Assembly (NCBI GenBank): GCA_003402735.1
Contig: QQNE01000005.1
Location: 1 to 64,000 of the forward strand
Length of the DNA stretch: 64,000 nt
DNA from: Verrucomicrobiota bacterium
GTDB taxonomy: Bacteria; Verrucomicrobiota; Verrucomicrobiia; Verrucomicrobiales; DEV007
Reading direction: 5' to 3'
Shown: piece by piece, positions 16,926-25,414 of the stretch
How positions within the stretch are numbered: position 1 is the stretch's first letter
How the letters are laid out: every line of letters starts with the position of its first letter
Translations under genes and position numbers: made by a program
Notes under the pieces: model-generated
Database searches by the model: none
The model's input: the letters and a program-made list of their open reading frames with translations, nothing else
What the model was told of the DNA's origin: nothing

Positions 16926-16990
16926 GCTGTTTCTCAGCGGGCCCCTATTTCCAACTTTCCCGGCTTCTTTTTTCGCATAGGTTCGCGGGA

Positions 16991-17749
16991 ATGCAGGTCC
17001 CCTTCTCTCAGTCCACGCCCCATTCTCGACGCCGGGTCCTCAAGTCCGGCGCGGTCGCGGTCCTCTCCGCCGCCCCCTCCCTTCTGGCAACGGCAGGGTT
17101 GCCCCCGGCCCTGGCACCGGGCAGCGTCATCCTGTTTCAGGGAGATTCCATCACCGACGCCGGCAGGGACAAACTCCAATCTCCCCCGAATCTGGCCACC
17201 GCCTTGGGCCGGGGCTATGCCATGCTCGCGGCCGCGCAACTTCTGGAGGAACATCCGCGGCTGCAACTGAAGATCTTCAACCGGGGCATCTCCGGGAACA
17301 AGGTGCCGGATTTGGAAGCGCGGTGGCAGGCGGATTGTCTGGATTTGAAACCGGCCGTGGTGAGCGTCCTCATCGGAGTCAACGATCTTTGGCACAAGCT
17401 CAATGGGAAATACGATGGGACGCCCGAGGCCTACCGGGATGGATTTGCCGCCCTGTTGCAAAGCACGCGAGCCGCCCTGCCCGAGGTCACCCTGGTGGTC
17501 GGCGAGCCCTTCGTGCTGCGTTGCGGAGCGGTCAATGATTCCTGGTTTCCCGAGTTCGAGACGCGCCGCGCCCTGGCCCGAGAGGTGGCCAAGGAGGCCA
17601 AAGCGCTTTGGGTGCCGTTTCAGGAAAAATTCGACGAGGCCGTGGCGGCTGGCACCGAGCCGGGTTACTGGGCCGCTGACGGAGTGCATCCCAGCCCTGC
17701 GGGGCATGCTCTCATGGCCCGGGCGTGGCGGTCGGTGGTCGGGGTTTAA
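16991..17749 (+). CDS. SGNH/GDSL-family hydrolase, Tat-type signal
   Basis: A 252-residue esterase-type hydrolase. A twin-arginine-like leader (SRRRVLKSGAVAVLSAAP) is followed by the four SGNH blocks: GDSITD (Ser52), GISGNKV, IGVNDLW and DGVHPSPAGH (Asp230, His233). It belongs to the lipase/acylhydrolase group that in this phylum often deacetylates glycans; the substrate is unknown. Its stop codon shares a TTAA palindrome with the stop of the convergent M42 peptidase. Confidence 0.88.
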   Translation: MQVPFSQSTPHSRRRVLKSGAVAVLSAAPSLLATAGLPPALAPGSVILFQGDSITDAGRDKLQSPPNLATALGRGYAMLAAAQLLEEHPRLQLKIFNRGISGNKVPDLEARWQADCLDLKPAVVSVLIGVNDLWHKLNGKYDGTPEAYRDGFAALLQSTRAALPEVTLVVGEPFVLRCGAVNDSWFPEFETRRALAREVAKEAKALWVPFQEKFDEAVAAGTEPGYWAADGVHPSPAGHALMARAWRSVVGV

Positions 17750-18822
17750 ATCTCCACGGCGAAGCGGTCCTCCGCCCGCAGGGACCGGACGAAGGCGCAG
17801 AGGATCTGGATCACTTGTTCCACGTCGCCCAGGTCGGCCATTTCCACGACCGAATGCATGTAGCGCAGGGGCAAGGAGATGAGACCCGTGGGAATTCCCT
17901 CCCGGATGGGATAGATGCTGTCGGCATCCGTTCCCGTGTAGCGCGAGGCGGCCTCGTGCTGCAAGCCGATGCCCGCTTTCTTGGCCACCTCCATGAGCCG
18001 GGCGGTGACCAGGGGATGATTCGCCGCGCCGTGGGTCAGGGACGGGCCCCCGCCGAGGATGACTTTGCCGTGCTTGTCTTCGCCGATGCCCGGTGAGTCG
18101 GTGGCATGGGTGACATCGAGCACCACGCAAACGTCCGGACGCAGCCGGTGAGCCACCATCATGGAACCCATGCCGCCGATCTCCTCGTGCACACAATTTG
18201 CCGCCACCAGAGTCGCTTGGGGCCGGGGCGTTTCCGCCGCCAGTCGGTGGGTCACCTCGGCGATGATGAAACCGCCGATCCGGTTGTCCAAGGCTCGTCC
18301 GATGATCCGGTTCCGGCCGAATTCCTCCGCGCCATCCTGATAGACCAGGGGGTGACCGACGCGGATCCCGGCCTTGTCGACCTCTTTCGGATTGGAGGCA
18401 CCGATATCCACGTAGAGTTCGTGGACTTTGGGAGCCTTCTCGTCCTCCCGGTCGCGCAGGTGGATGGCGGTGTTTCCGATCACCCCGGACACCGGGCCCT
18501 TGTCGCCGAGAATGGTCACCCGCCGCCCGCGGGCCGTGGCGTGATCGATGCCGCCGATGCGGTCGACGCGGAGAAAGCCGTCGGAGGTGACGGCCTTGAC
18601 GATAAATCCGATCTCGTCGGCGTGGGCCTCCAGCATCACCACGGGCCGTTCCCCGGCTGCCCCTCGCAGAGTGGCCCAGGCGTTGCCATAGGCATCGCTC
18701 TCGACGGCATCGGCGCAGCCGCGCAGGTAGGCGGCCCATTTGCGTTGGCCGGCCACTTCCCAGCCGGTGGGACTCGGCGTGCCGAGAAGGTCAAAGAGAA
18801 AAGTCTTGGCGGTCTTGTTCAC
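17746..18822 (-). CDS. M42-family aminopeptidase/cellulase-type metallopeptidase
   Basis: A 358-residue cytoplasmic peptidase with M42 landmarks: LEAHADEIGF (first metal ligand), IGGIDHATARG, RALDNRIGG (bridging Asp), CVHEEIGGMGS (catalytic Glu and ligand) and a late HSVVEMADLGDVEQV. The family trims N-terminal residues from small peptides using two metal ions. The start is a GTG at 18822 without a clear ribosome-binding site. Convergent with the SGNH gene (4-bp overlap) and divergent from the Uma2 gene. Confidence 0.88.
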   Translation of the reverse strand: MNKTAKTFLFDLLGTPSPTGWEVAGQRKWAAYLRGCADAVESDAYGNAWATLRGAAGERPVVMLEAHADEIGFIVKAVTSDGFLRVDRIGGIDHATARGRRVTILGDKGPVSGVIGNTAIHLRDREDEKAPKVHELYVDIGASNPKEVDKAGIRVGHPLVYQDGAEEFGRNRIIGRALDNRIGGFIIAEVTHRLAAETPRPQATLVAANCVHEEIGGMGSMMVAHRLRPDVCVVLDVTHATDSPGIGEDKHGKVILGGGPSLTHGAANHPLVTARLMEVAKKAGIGLQHEAASRYTGTDADSIYPIREGIPTGLISLPLRYMHSVVEMADLGDVEQVIQILCAFVRSLRAEDRFAVEI

Positions 18823-19009
18823 GGAGAAAAGGAGATGGACTCTGCAGGAAAGGAAGGGGGCAAACTATCGCCGTTGCCGGGCGAGAGGCAAGAGCAAGCT
18901 CGGTCCGTGACGGGGCCAGGTCCGGGATCTCCGGAGCAAGCGGCCGCGGGTGGTTGGGAACTTCCGGCTTTGCATTCGGAGAGATTGCGGTAGACTGAGA
19001 AGGAGCGTC

Positions 19010-19867
19010 ATGGACCCGAAGAACAGCACGGAGGACGAACCGAGCGAGTCGTCTTGGGAAAGCTACAGGCCACCGGTCCCGGATACGTCGCATCTGATTA
19101 CCGAAACCGAGGAGCCCGTGGACAATCTCTTCAGTGAAAAGCAGATGCGTCTTCTCACGGAATCGCTCTATGCCTCGTGGGAGCCGGGCCGTCCTTTTTG
19201 GGTGGCGGCGAACGTGGGACTTTACGAGGCGCTCAATGCCAAGGCCGTGGTCCCCGACGTGTTTCTCTCCATGGACACAACCTCGGAGCAAGCCAAGGAA
19301 TTCGGCAGCAAGTGCTACTTTTTCTGGGACCACGGCAAACCACCGGAAGTGGTGATTGAGATTGTCTCCAACGCGGATGGCGGCGAGTTGGATCGCAAAT
19401 TGGCGCGTTACGCGAAGTTGCACGTGAATCACTACGTGGTCTTCGATCCGTTCGGCTGTCTTTCCTCCGAGGTGTTGCAGGCTTATGTGCTTTGCGCCGG
19501 ATCCTACGAAAAACGTCCCCGCGCCGAGGCGTTTTCCACGGTGGCGGGGCTGCAACTCCGGTTGTGGACGGGCGTTTACGAGGGGCAAACCGATCGGTGG
19601 CTGCGCTGGGCGGACGACGAGGGCGAGATCATCCCGACCGGGGCCGAACGCGCCAAGGTTGAGGCCGCCCGCGCCAAGGCTGAAGCCGAACGCGCCAAGG
19701 CCGAAGCCGCCCGGGCCAAGGCCGAAGCCGCCCGCGCAACGGCCGAAGCGGAGCGAGCCGATGCGGAAATGGCTCGCGCCGATTCCGCGGCGAGACGCGC
19801 CGAGGCGCTGGCCGCCCGGTTGCGCGAATTGGGTGTTGATCCAGGTCCGATGACGGGCGGCGTGTGA
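19010..19867 (+). CDS. Uma2-family (DUF820) nuclease-like protein with heptad-repeat tail
   Basis: A 285-residue protein. The Uma2/DUF820 core (~45-195) has the PD-(D/E)xK-like arrangement: VVPDVFLSMD, then VVIEIVSNADGGELDRKLARYAKLH. The C-terminus (~210-280) is a long Ala/Glu/Arg/Lys coiled coil built from seven-residue repeats. Uma2 proteins are abundant in Cyanobacteria and PVC bacteria; a restriction-type nuclease fold is inferred for them but the role is unknown. The ATG at 19010 has AAGGAG at ideal spacing. Confidence 0.85.
   Translation: MDPKNSTEDEPSESSWESYRPPVPDTSHLITETEEPVDNLFSEKQMRLLTESLYASWEPGRPFWVAANVGLYEALNAKAVVPDVFLSMDTTSEQAKEFGSKCYFFWDHGKPPEVVIEIVSNADGGELDRKLARYAKLHVNHYVVFDPFGCLSSEVLQAYVLCAGSYEKRPRAEAFSTVAGLQLRLWTGVYEGQTDRWLRWADDEGEIIPTGAERAKVEAARAKAEAERAKAEAARAKAEAARATAEAERADAEMARADSAARRAEALAARLRELGVDPGPMTGGV
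19643..19810 (+). repeat. Eight 21-bp tandem repeats encoding AExARAK-type heptads
   Basis: Eight consecutive imperfect 21-bp units (gcc-gaa-cgc-gcc-aag-gct-gag type) in frame, encoding AERAKVE, AARAKAE and similar heptads. Units at the 5' side are nearly identical, those at the 3' side have diverged. Copy number is a likely site of slippage. Confidence 0.85.
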
Positions 19868-19878
19868 GGATTGAGAGG

Positions 19879-19946
19879 GGTGCGGGCTTCAGACTCCACT
19901 CCCTGGATCCATCCCCTCCAGTGGAACAAACTGCTGCACCCGCACC
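19879..19946. other. Nested hairpin between convergent genes
   Basis: Outer arms GGTGCGGG (19879-19886) and CCCGCACC (19939-19946) enclose inner arms CCACT (19896-19900) and AGTGG (19920-19924). It lies in the 93-bp gap between two converging genes and could stop transcription from either side, but there is no T-run. Confidence 0.3.
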
Positions 19947-19960
19947 GCAAGCCGAATGGT

Positions 19961-22213
19961 TCACGGGCGCGGCGGCCCCAAATGCCGTTCCAGGAAGGCA
20001 AAGGTGCCCACTCCGTGGATCGTGTGGGGGCCGTCGAACCACTCGATGACGGTGCGCTCCGGGATCTTGAGATCCGCATAATATCTTCGCACCTTGGCAT
20101 ACTCAAAGGCCACCCATTCATCCAGGCCCACGCCATCGCGGTGGCCGCGTTCCACCATGAAGGGGCGGGGAGCAATCAGGGCAGCCATTTCTGCATAATT
20201 CAACGTGTGGCCCAAGTTCCACTCAAAGATCTCGTGTTCCGGTGCATAGACATAACTTCCGCGCCAATCGATCGTCGCATTCTTCCAGACCCATTCATTG
20301 AAGTCGCCGGAGCAGATGGACAAGGCATAACGCGGTTCCAGGATGGGGAGCCGCATCGCGCTTTTTCCGCCGTAGGACAAACCGTAAAATGCCATTCGGG
20401 CAGGATCGATGAATGGTTGTGATGCCAGGAAATCGACGATGGTCTCGTGTTGACGGCCGATGATGGAGAAGAGAGAACGGCCCAGAGGATTCGCCTTGCG
20501 CTGCAAATCGCGGAAGGCATCGCGGCCGCGGTAGGGATTGTGGGGTGCGAAGACGACATAACCACGGTCCGCCAGGGCGGCCCCGAATCCCTTGTAATAT
20601 TGCCAGGCTTTTGTCTGGTCGTTCTGTTCAATGACATCCCCTGGCAAACCTTCCAGACCGTGCTGACAGACCACCACGGCCCGTCTCTCCCCGGGCGCGA
20701 GCTGGGTTGGCACCAGCAGATAGCCCCAGGCGAAGACCTCGGGCCAGACGTCGAGCCTCACTTCATAGGAGGTCCAGCGCGCCGTGCGTTCCAGCTCCCG
20801 GCTCCGGGGCTGGAGCGGAAGCCGGGGATCGTCGAACCAGCCGATGACCTCCTCCTTGAATTGCCGGGTGAACTTGGCCCGGGACGATTCGGGATCTTGA
20901 TGCAACGGTTTCCAGAAGGTTTTCTCCCGTTCGGCTCCGGCATGCCGCAGAAGGTTCTGCAGGTGGTCCTCCAATTGGCGCAGGTGCGCGGTGTGGTTCA
21001 ACGAAACGTCGACCAGTGGTGCCAGCGCGGTCTGGGTGCCGGAGGAGGATTGGGGCAGGTGTTGCAGAAAGGCCGCCACGGCCCGGGAAGAGCCGAAAGG
21101 GGTCGGTTCACCTCCCGGAGCCGTCACCAGCTCGGGCCGCAGCCAATCTGCCGGAGCTTCGCGGACCAGTGAGCGGGTTCGTTCGAATTCGCGCGCCACC
21201 TCCGCGTTCTCCGGGGTGGACCAGTTGCCGGGAGCCGCGCAGGCGGCGCGGCCCTGGACGGCCGGAGGTCTTCCGGAAAGGGCGGGGACCGGCGCGTTTT
21301 CGATGATGAGCGCCCGGGGAAAAATCAGGGTGGCCAGTTCGGCATCGCCGAAATCGCGGGCGATTCCGAAGAGGTTTCGGTAAATGGGTTCCTGCCAGAG
21401 GTCCTGGCGCGGGGCAAAATAGCCACTCACCAGGGTGACATTGATTCGCGGATCCAGCGCCGCCGCGTGGAGCGCCAGGAGACCGCCTTCGCCGTAGCCG
21501 ATGCACCCAATTGTTTGCGGAGCCTCGGGCCGGGCCTTGAACCAATCGACGGCGGCCAGGATTTCTTGCACTTCGTAGCCGATGATGTGCCGTCCCAGGT
21601 CAAAGCCCTGGCGGTAAATCCACTCGCGATGCGGCAAATTGGTCCAGTTCCCGGCCCGCTCGTTGCCGGAATCGGTGCAATCGCGATTGATCAAGAGGGG
21701 GATCAGAATCTCGCAGCCTGCGGCGCCGAGCCGTTCCAGAAAGGAGGTGTGGGCCGTCGCGAACTGGACAGGGTCTTGATCCGCGTCGGGGATCATGACC
21801 ACAGCCGCACGAACCGGACCGTTGGCCGGAGAAATCAGAATTCCCTGGGCCGAAAAACCGGGAACGACGCTCCATTGCACCGATTGAGGCCCGGTGTGCC
21901 GCATTTCCACCGGGGACATCCGAGGTTCCACGGCTCCGATGATCCGGGCGAGCCGATCACGCTGCGGTTGGATCGATGTTTCGTAGGCGTCGCGGCTGGA
22001 GAAATCCCGGGTCCAGCGGGAGGCTCGTTCCGCGGCGGTCTGGGCGGTTTGGCGGTCGAGAAATTGGCTGATGCCCGCGACCATCGAGGCCGATCGATCT
22101 TCGGGGGACAAATGTTCCAGGGAGCCGGTGCCTGGCAGCGGTTCCCCGAGCACCGAGGAAAGACTTGCGGCCAAAACGGCCAGGATCCGGAGGGGTGGGG
22201 TGGGGGCGATCAT
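19961..22213 (-). CDS. Exported tandem alpha/beta-hydrolase, N-terminal copy without nucleophile
   Basis: A 750-residue protein starting with a signal peptide (APTPPLRILAVLAASLSSVLG). It contains two alpha/beta-hydrolase-like halves of the acetyl-xylan-esterase/dienelactone-hydrolase type. In the first half the nucleophile elbow (~residue 238) reads GYGEGG, with Gly in place of Ser. In the second half (~608) it is GLSYGG, with Ser, and a C-terminal GPHTIHG supplies the His. Only the C-terminal half is expected to be catalytic. The frame extends upstream to 22312, but the ATG at 22213 starts the signal peptide. Divergent from the creatininase-led operon, so probably part of the same carbohydrate function. 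Confidence 0.82.
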   Translation of the reverse strand: MIAPTPPLRILAVLAASLSSVLGEPLPGTGSLEHLSPEDRSASMVAGISQFLDRQTAQTAAERASRWTRDFSSRDAYETSIQPQRDRLARIIGAVEPRMSPVEMRHTGPQSVQWSVVPGFSAQGILISPANGPVRAAVVMIPDADQDPVQFATAHTSFLERLGAAGCEILIPLLINRDCTDSGNERAGNWTNLPHREWIYRQGFDLGRHIIGYEVQEILAAVDWFKARPEAPQTIGCIGYGEGGLLALHAAALDPRINVTLVSGYFAPRQDLWQEPIYRNLFGIARDFGDAELATLIFPRALIIENAPVPALSGRPPAVQGRAACAAPGNWSTPENAEVAREFERTRSLVREAPADWLRPELVTAPGGEPTPFGSSRAVAAFLQHLPQSSSGTQTALAPLVDVSLNHTAHLRQLEDHLQNLLRHAGAEREKTFWKPLHQDPESSRAKFTRQFKEEVIGWFDDPRLPLQPRSRELERTARWTSYEVRLDVWPEVFAWGYLLVPTQLAPGERRAVVVCQHGLEGLPGDVIEQNDQTKAWQYYKGFGAALADRGYVVFAPHNPYRGRDAFRDLQRKANPLGRSLFSIIGRQHETIVDFLASQPFIDPARMAFYGLSYGGKSAMRLPILEPRYALSICSGDFNEWVWKNATIDWRGSYVYAPEHEIFEWNLGHTLNYAEMAALIAPRPFMVERGHRDGVGLDEWVAFEYAKVRRYYADLKIPERTVIEWFDGPHTIHGVGTFAFLERHLGPPRP

Positions 22214-22302
22214 GCCAGGATTCAAGGACAATCCGGGCTGGGCGTCGATCAAAGATTTTCCGGCGGTTGCGGGGGAACGGGTTTCGCTGTTCCGTGGGGA
22301 CG

Positions 22303-23112
22303 ATGAAGCCACCCACCGTTTTCCTGGACGAACTCACCAACCCCGAACTCGAAGTCTTCCTGGCGACGCACCACACGGTGATCGTTCCGGTCGGGGCTAC
22401 CGAACAGCATGGGCCGCACTCGCCGATGGGCACCGACGTCTTCATCCCGAGAGAAATTGCCCGGCGCATCTGCCTGCGTCAGGGGAATGCCCTGGTGGCT
22501 CCCTCGCTGCCTTACGCTCTCTCCTATCCTCACCGCGGTTTCACGGGAGAATTCAGTCTTCGCATCGAGACCTTCATGGCGGTGATCCGGGATTTGTGCG
22601 TTTCCTTCGCCAAGAGCGGCTTCAAACGCATCATTTTTCTCAACGGTCACTATGACAACACGCTGGCCATTGCGTATGGCTGTGCCCAAGCTTCGCACGA
22701 AATGCCGGGGGACGCCCGAGCCTTCCCGGTGAATCACTACGATGCACTCACGCCCGAAGAACTGCGCGCTTTCGGCATGCACGCCGGTCATGGCGAGGTC
22801 TCGATGATTCTGGCGATCGATCCCAAGCTGGTCGATCTCTCCAAACTCAATGTCGAACATCCGCCCTTTCCGGAGACCGTGACCAAGTCGCCCGCCGTTC
22901 ACACCGCCTTCTTTTTTGCCAACCCCGGGAGCGTCTACGAAATCACGAAATCGGGCACTTGGGGGGATGCGACCACCGCCACGGCGGAAGACGGGGAAGC
23001 CTGTTTGGAGCGCGGCGTGCGGACCGTGATCGATCTTTTGGACGACATCGAACGCACCTTTGCAAAACTCCCGGTCCGCAACTGGCAGAATTCGGGGAAG
23101 ATTCCGTCATGA
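22303..23112 (+). CDS. Creatininase-family amidohydrolase
   Basis: A 269-residue cytoplasmic protein of the creatininase family (metal-dependent cyclic-amide/lactam hydrolases). Motifs: GATEQHGPHSPMGTD (residues 31-45, metal ligands Glu34, His36 and Asp45), LNGHYDN and HAGHGEVSMIL. Family members act on creatinine, formamide-type intermediates or in cofactor synthesis; the substrate here is unknown. First gene of a tightly packed plus-strand run, overlapping the next by ATGA. The frame is open further upstream but MKPPTVFLDEL is the natural start. Confidence 0.87.
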   Translation: MKPPTVFLDELTNPELEVFLATHHTVIVPVGATEQHGPHSPMGTDVFIPREIARRICLRQGNALVAPSLPYALSYPHRGFTGEFSLRIETFMAVIRDLCVSFAKSGFKRIIFLNGHYDNTLAIAYGCAQASHEMPGDARAFPVNHYDALTPEELRAFGMHAGHGEVSMILAIDPKLVDLSKLNVEHPPFPETVTKSPAVHTAFFFANPGSVYEITKSGTWGDATTATAEDGEACLERGVRTVIDLLDDIERTFAKLPVRNWQNSGKIPS

Positions 23113-23960
23113 ACCCCAATCGCCGACACATTCTCGCATCCGCCGCGGCCGCCGCGCTCGCCCCCCTCAGCGGTGCCGAAGTTCAAGCCGGACAATTCAC
23201 CGGCAAGATCCGCAAATCCCTGAAGTGGAACATGGTGAAACCGGCGACGCCGCTGCCGCTGGTGGAAGCCTTCAAGAAATTGCGGGAGTGCGGCTTTGAA
23301 GGGGTGGAACCGAACTTGAGCGACGTGGGCGAAAAGGCGGAGGAGTGGTTGGCGGCCTCGCAGGCAAGCGGGTTGGTGATCGATGGGACGGTCACGGCAA
23401 ACACCACGAGCCTGGAGCAGGGGATCCGGTTGACCAAGCAGTTGGGGGGGGATTCCACTCTGGTGGTGGCCCGCTACGCGCCTGACAAACCGATCATGGA
23501 AAGCTGGAAGACATCGCAGGATCAGATCCGGGCTGGGATTCCGCTGGCGCAAGAACTCGGGATCAAAATGTTGGTGGAGAACGTCTGGGCCACGTTCTTG
23601 ATCAGTCCGATGGACATGGCTCGCTACATTGACGAGATCGGCAGCCCCTGGGTTCAGGTGCATTTTGACATCGGCAACATGATCCGTTGGGGCATCGCGG
23701 AACACTGGGCGCAGGTTCTCGGCCCGCGTTCCCTCAAGTTGGACATCAAAGAATATGACCTGAAGAAAGCGATGTCCGAGGGCATGGGCAAAGGATTCGA
23801 TGTCCCGCTCGGAGAGGGAAGCATCAACTGGCCGGCGGTTCGTGCCGAGCTGGCCAAAATCAATTTTCAGGGGTGGGCCGCTGCGGAGATGCAGGGCGGG
23901 GATTGGGATTACCTCACCGACGTGGCCCGGCGCATGGACAAGGTCCTCGACATTGGGTGA
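23109..23960 (+). CDS. Tat-exported sugar-phosphate isomerase/epimerase-type TIM barrel
   Basis: A 283-residue protein. A leader (MNPNRRHILASAAAAALAPL) with a weak twin-arginine signature is followed by a xylose-isomerase-like TIM barrel (AP-endonuclease-2 superfamily): FEGVEPNLS, IKMLVENVW, VQVHFDIGN, SLKLDIKEYD and WAAAEMQGGDWDYL, with the usual Glu/His/Asp metal ligands. Exported relatives in this phylum lie beside sugar oxidoreductases and may act on keto-sugars or keto-glycosides rather than phosphorylated sugars. Starts inside the creatininase stop (ATGA). Confidence 0.86.
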   Translation: MNPNRRHILASAAAAALAPLSGAEVQAGQFTGKIRKSLKWNMVKPATPLPLVEAFKKLRECGFEGVEPNLSDVGEKAEEWLAASQASGLVIDGTVTANTTSLEQGIRLTKQLGGDSTLVVARYAPDKPIMESWKTSQDQIRAGIPLAQELGIKMLVENVWATFLISPMDMARYIDEIGSPWVQVHFDIGNMIRWGIAEHWAQVLGPRSLKLDIKEYDLKKAMSEGMGKGFDVPLGEGSINWPAVRAELAKINFQGWAAAEMQGGDWDYLTDVARRMDKVLDIG

Positions 23961-23995
23961 AAGCCGTTCTCTCCCCGCGCGGTGATGTTTTGGAG

Positions 23996-25414
23996 ATGAG
24001 CTCCCACCCTCTCGAAATGGCCCGGCGCGACTTTTTGGGGCGCATGGGCAGTGGCATGACCGGCGTCGCCTTGTCGCGCCTCCTGGCCGGTGAACTGACC
24101 GCCGCCGCGGCGGGTCAGCCTCATTTTGCGCCCCGGGCAAAACAGGTCCTCCAGATTTTCTGCCCGGGCGCCGCATCACACGTCGATCTCTGGGATCACA
24201 AGCCGCAGTTGGAGAAATACCACGGGACTCCGTTGCCGGGCGGACAGACGGAGGTGACGTTTCAAGGGAAGAACGGGAACTTGATGAAGTCGCCCTGGCC
24301 ATTCGCACCGGCGGGGAAAAGCGGCAAAATGATTTCCACCATGCTGCCGCACATGGCCGGGCATGTGGACGACATGGCGTTCATCCATTCGATGACCTCC
24401 CGCACCAACACCCACGGTCCGGGGTGTGTGAACATGAACTCATGCTTCACGCGGGATGGCTTTCCGAGCGCCGGTTCCTGGGTCAGCTACGGTCTGGGCT
24501 CGCTCAATGAAAATCTGCCCACCTACGTGGCCATCCAGGACCTCCGCGGTGAGCCTCCCAATGGCAAGGCGAACTGGAGCAATGGATTCCTTCCGGCCCG
24601 GTTCCAGGGCATCACGATGTCCGCGCAGCAGCAGCTTCGGAATTTGAGCCGACCTGACAGCATCAGCGAGCGTGAGGACGCCGCGACCCGGGATTTTCTC
24701 AAGCTCATCGATGAGGAACATGCCCGCCAGCACCCCGGGAACGACGAGTTGCGGGCCCGGATGGCGGCGTATGAGTTGGCCGCGCGGATGCAGATGACGG
24801 CGCCCGAGGTCAGTGATCTTTCCAAGGAACCGGGATCGACGCACCATTTCTATGGCACGAACGATCCCAACAAGCTGAAAGCGGCCTATGCGCGGAATTG
24901 TCTGTTGGCGCGGCGTCTTCTGGAACAGGGGGTGCGGTTTGTCAGTCTGTATTGTGCGTCGAGGGCCAGCGCGGTGGATGGATTGTTGAATTGGGACGCG
25001 CACAAGACCTTGAAAGCGGACTATGAGCGGCACTGTCCGATCTTTGATCAGCCGACCGCGGCGCTCCTCACCGATCTCAAGCAACGGGGGATGTTGAACG
25101 ATGTGCTGGTCATCTGGTGCACCGAGTTTGGACGCATGCCGACGCATCAGGATGGAACATCGGGGCGGGATCACAATCCGGACGCCTTCACCACCTGGAT
25201 GATGGGGGGCGGGGTCAGGGGCGGTGTGAGTCACGGGGCCACCGATGACTTTGGACGGCGCGCGGCGGTGGATATCGCAACTGTATATGATTTCCATGCC
25301 ACCGTGCTGCATCTCCTTGGATTGAACCACGAGAAGCTCACTTACTATCACAACGGGGCGAATCGGCGCCTCACCGATGTCCACGGACACGTCCTTCAAA
25401 GCATCCTGGCTTGA
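23996..25414 (+). CDS. DUF1501 protein, Tat-exported (copy 1)
   Basis: A 472-residue member of DUF1501, an alkaline-phosphatase/sulfatase-like fold found mainly in PVC bacteria. A twin-arginine leader (MARRDFLGRMGSGM) is followed by IFCPGAASHVDLWDHKP, MTSRTNTHGPG, IWCTEFGRMPTHQ and GRDHNPDAFTTWMMGGGV, the conserved Asp/His-rich points. It is nearly always paired with a DUF1549/DUF1553 haem protein, as here (TGATG junction). Biochemical function unknown. The ATG at 23996 directly follows GGAG; a GTG at 23957 is possible. Confidence 0.9.
   Translation: MSSHPLEMARRDFLGRMGSGMTGVALSRLLAGELTAAAAGQPHFAPRAKQVLQIFCPGAASHVDLWDHKPQLEKYHGTPLPGGQTEVTFQGKNGNLMKSPWPFAPAGKSGKMISTMLPHMAGHVDDMAFIHSMTSRTNTHGPGCVNMNSCFTRDGFPSAGSWVSYGLGSLNENLPTYVAIQDLRGEPPNGKANWSNGFLPARFQGITMSAQQQLRNLSRPDSISEREDAATRDFLKLIDEEHARQHPGNDELRARMAAYELAARMQMTAPEVSDLSKEPGSTHHFYGTNDPNKLKAAYARNCLLARRLLEQGVRFVSLYCASRASAVDGLLNWDAHKTLKADYERHCPIFDQPTAALLTDLKQRGMLNDVLVIWCTEFGRMPTHQDGTSGRDHNPDAFTTWMMGGGVRGGVSHGATDDFGRRAAVDIATVYDFHATVLHLLGLNHEKLTYYHNGANRRLTDVHGHVLQSILA

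Noticed and set aside
16922-16937. A small hairpin CTGAG/CTCAG overlapping the stop of the GGDEF-EAL gene
   Set aside because: Only 5 bp, no T-run; too weak to call a terminator.
17746-17749. Overlapping stop codons of the SGNH and M42 genes as a possible assembly error
   Set aside because: The shared TTAA palindrome gives a proper TAA to both genes and both proteins end at family-typical positions, so this is simply compact convergent packing.
19643-19810. Tandem repeats considered as a CRISPR-like array
   Set aside because: Units are contiguous 21-bp, in frame and without spacers; they encode a coiled coil.
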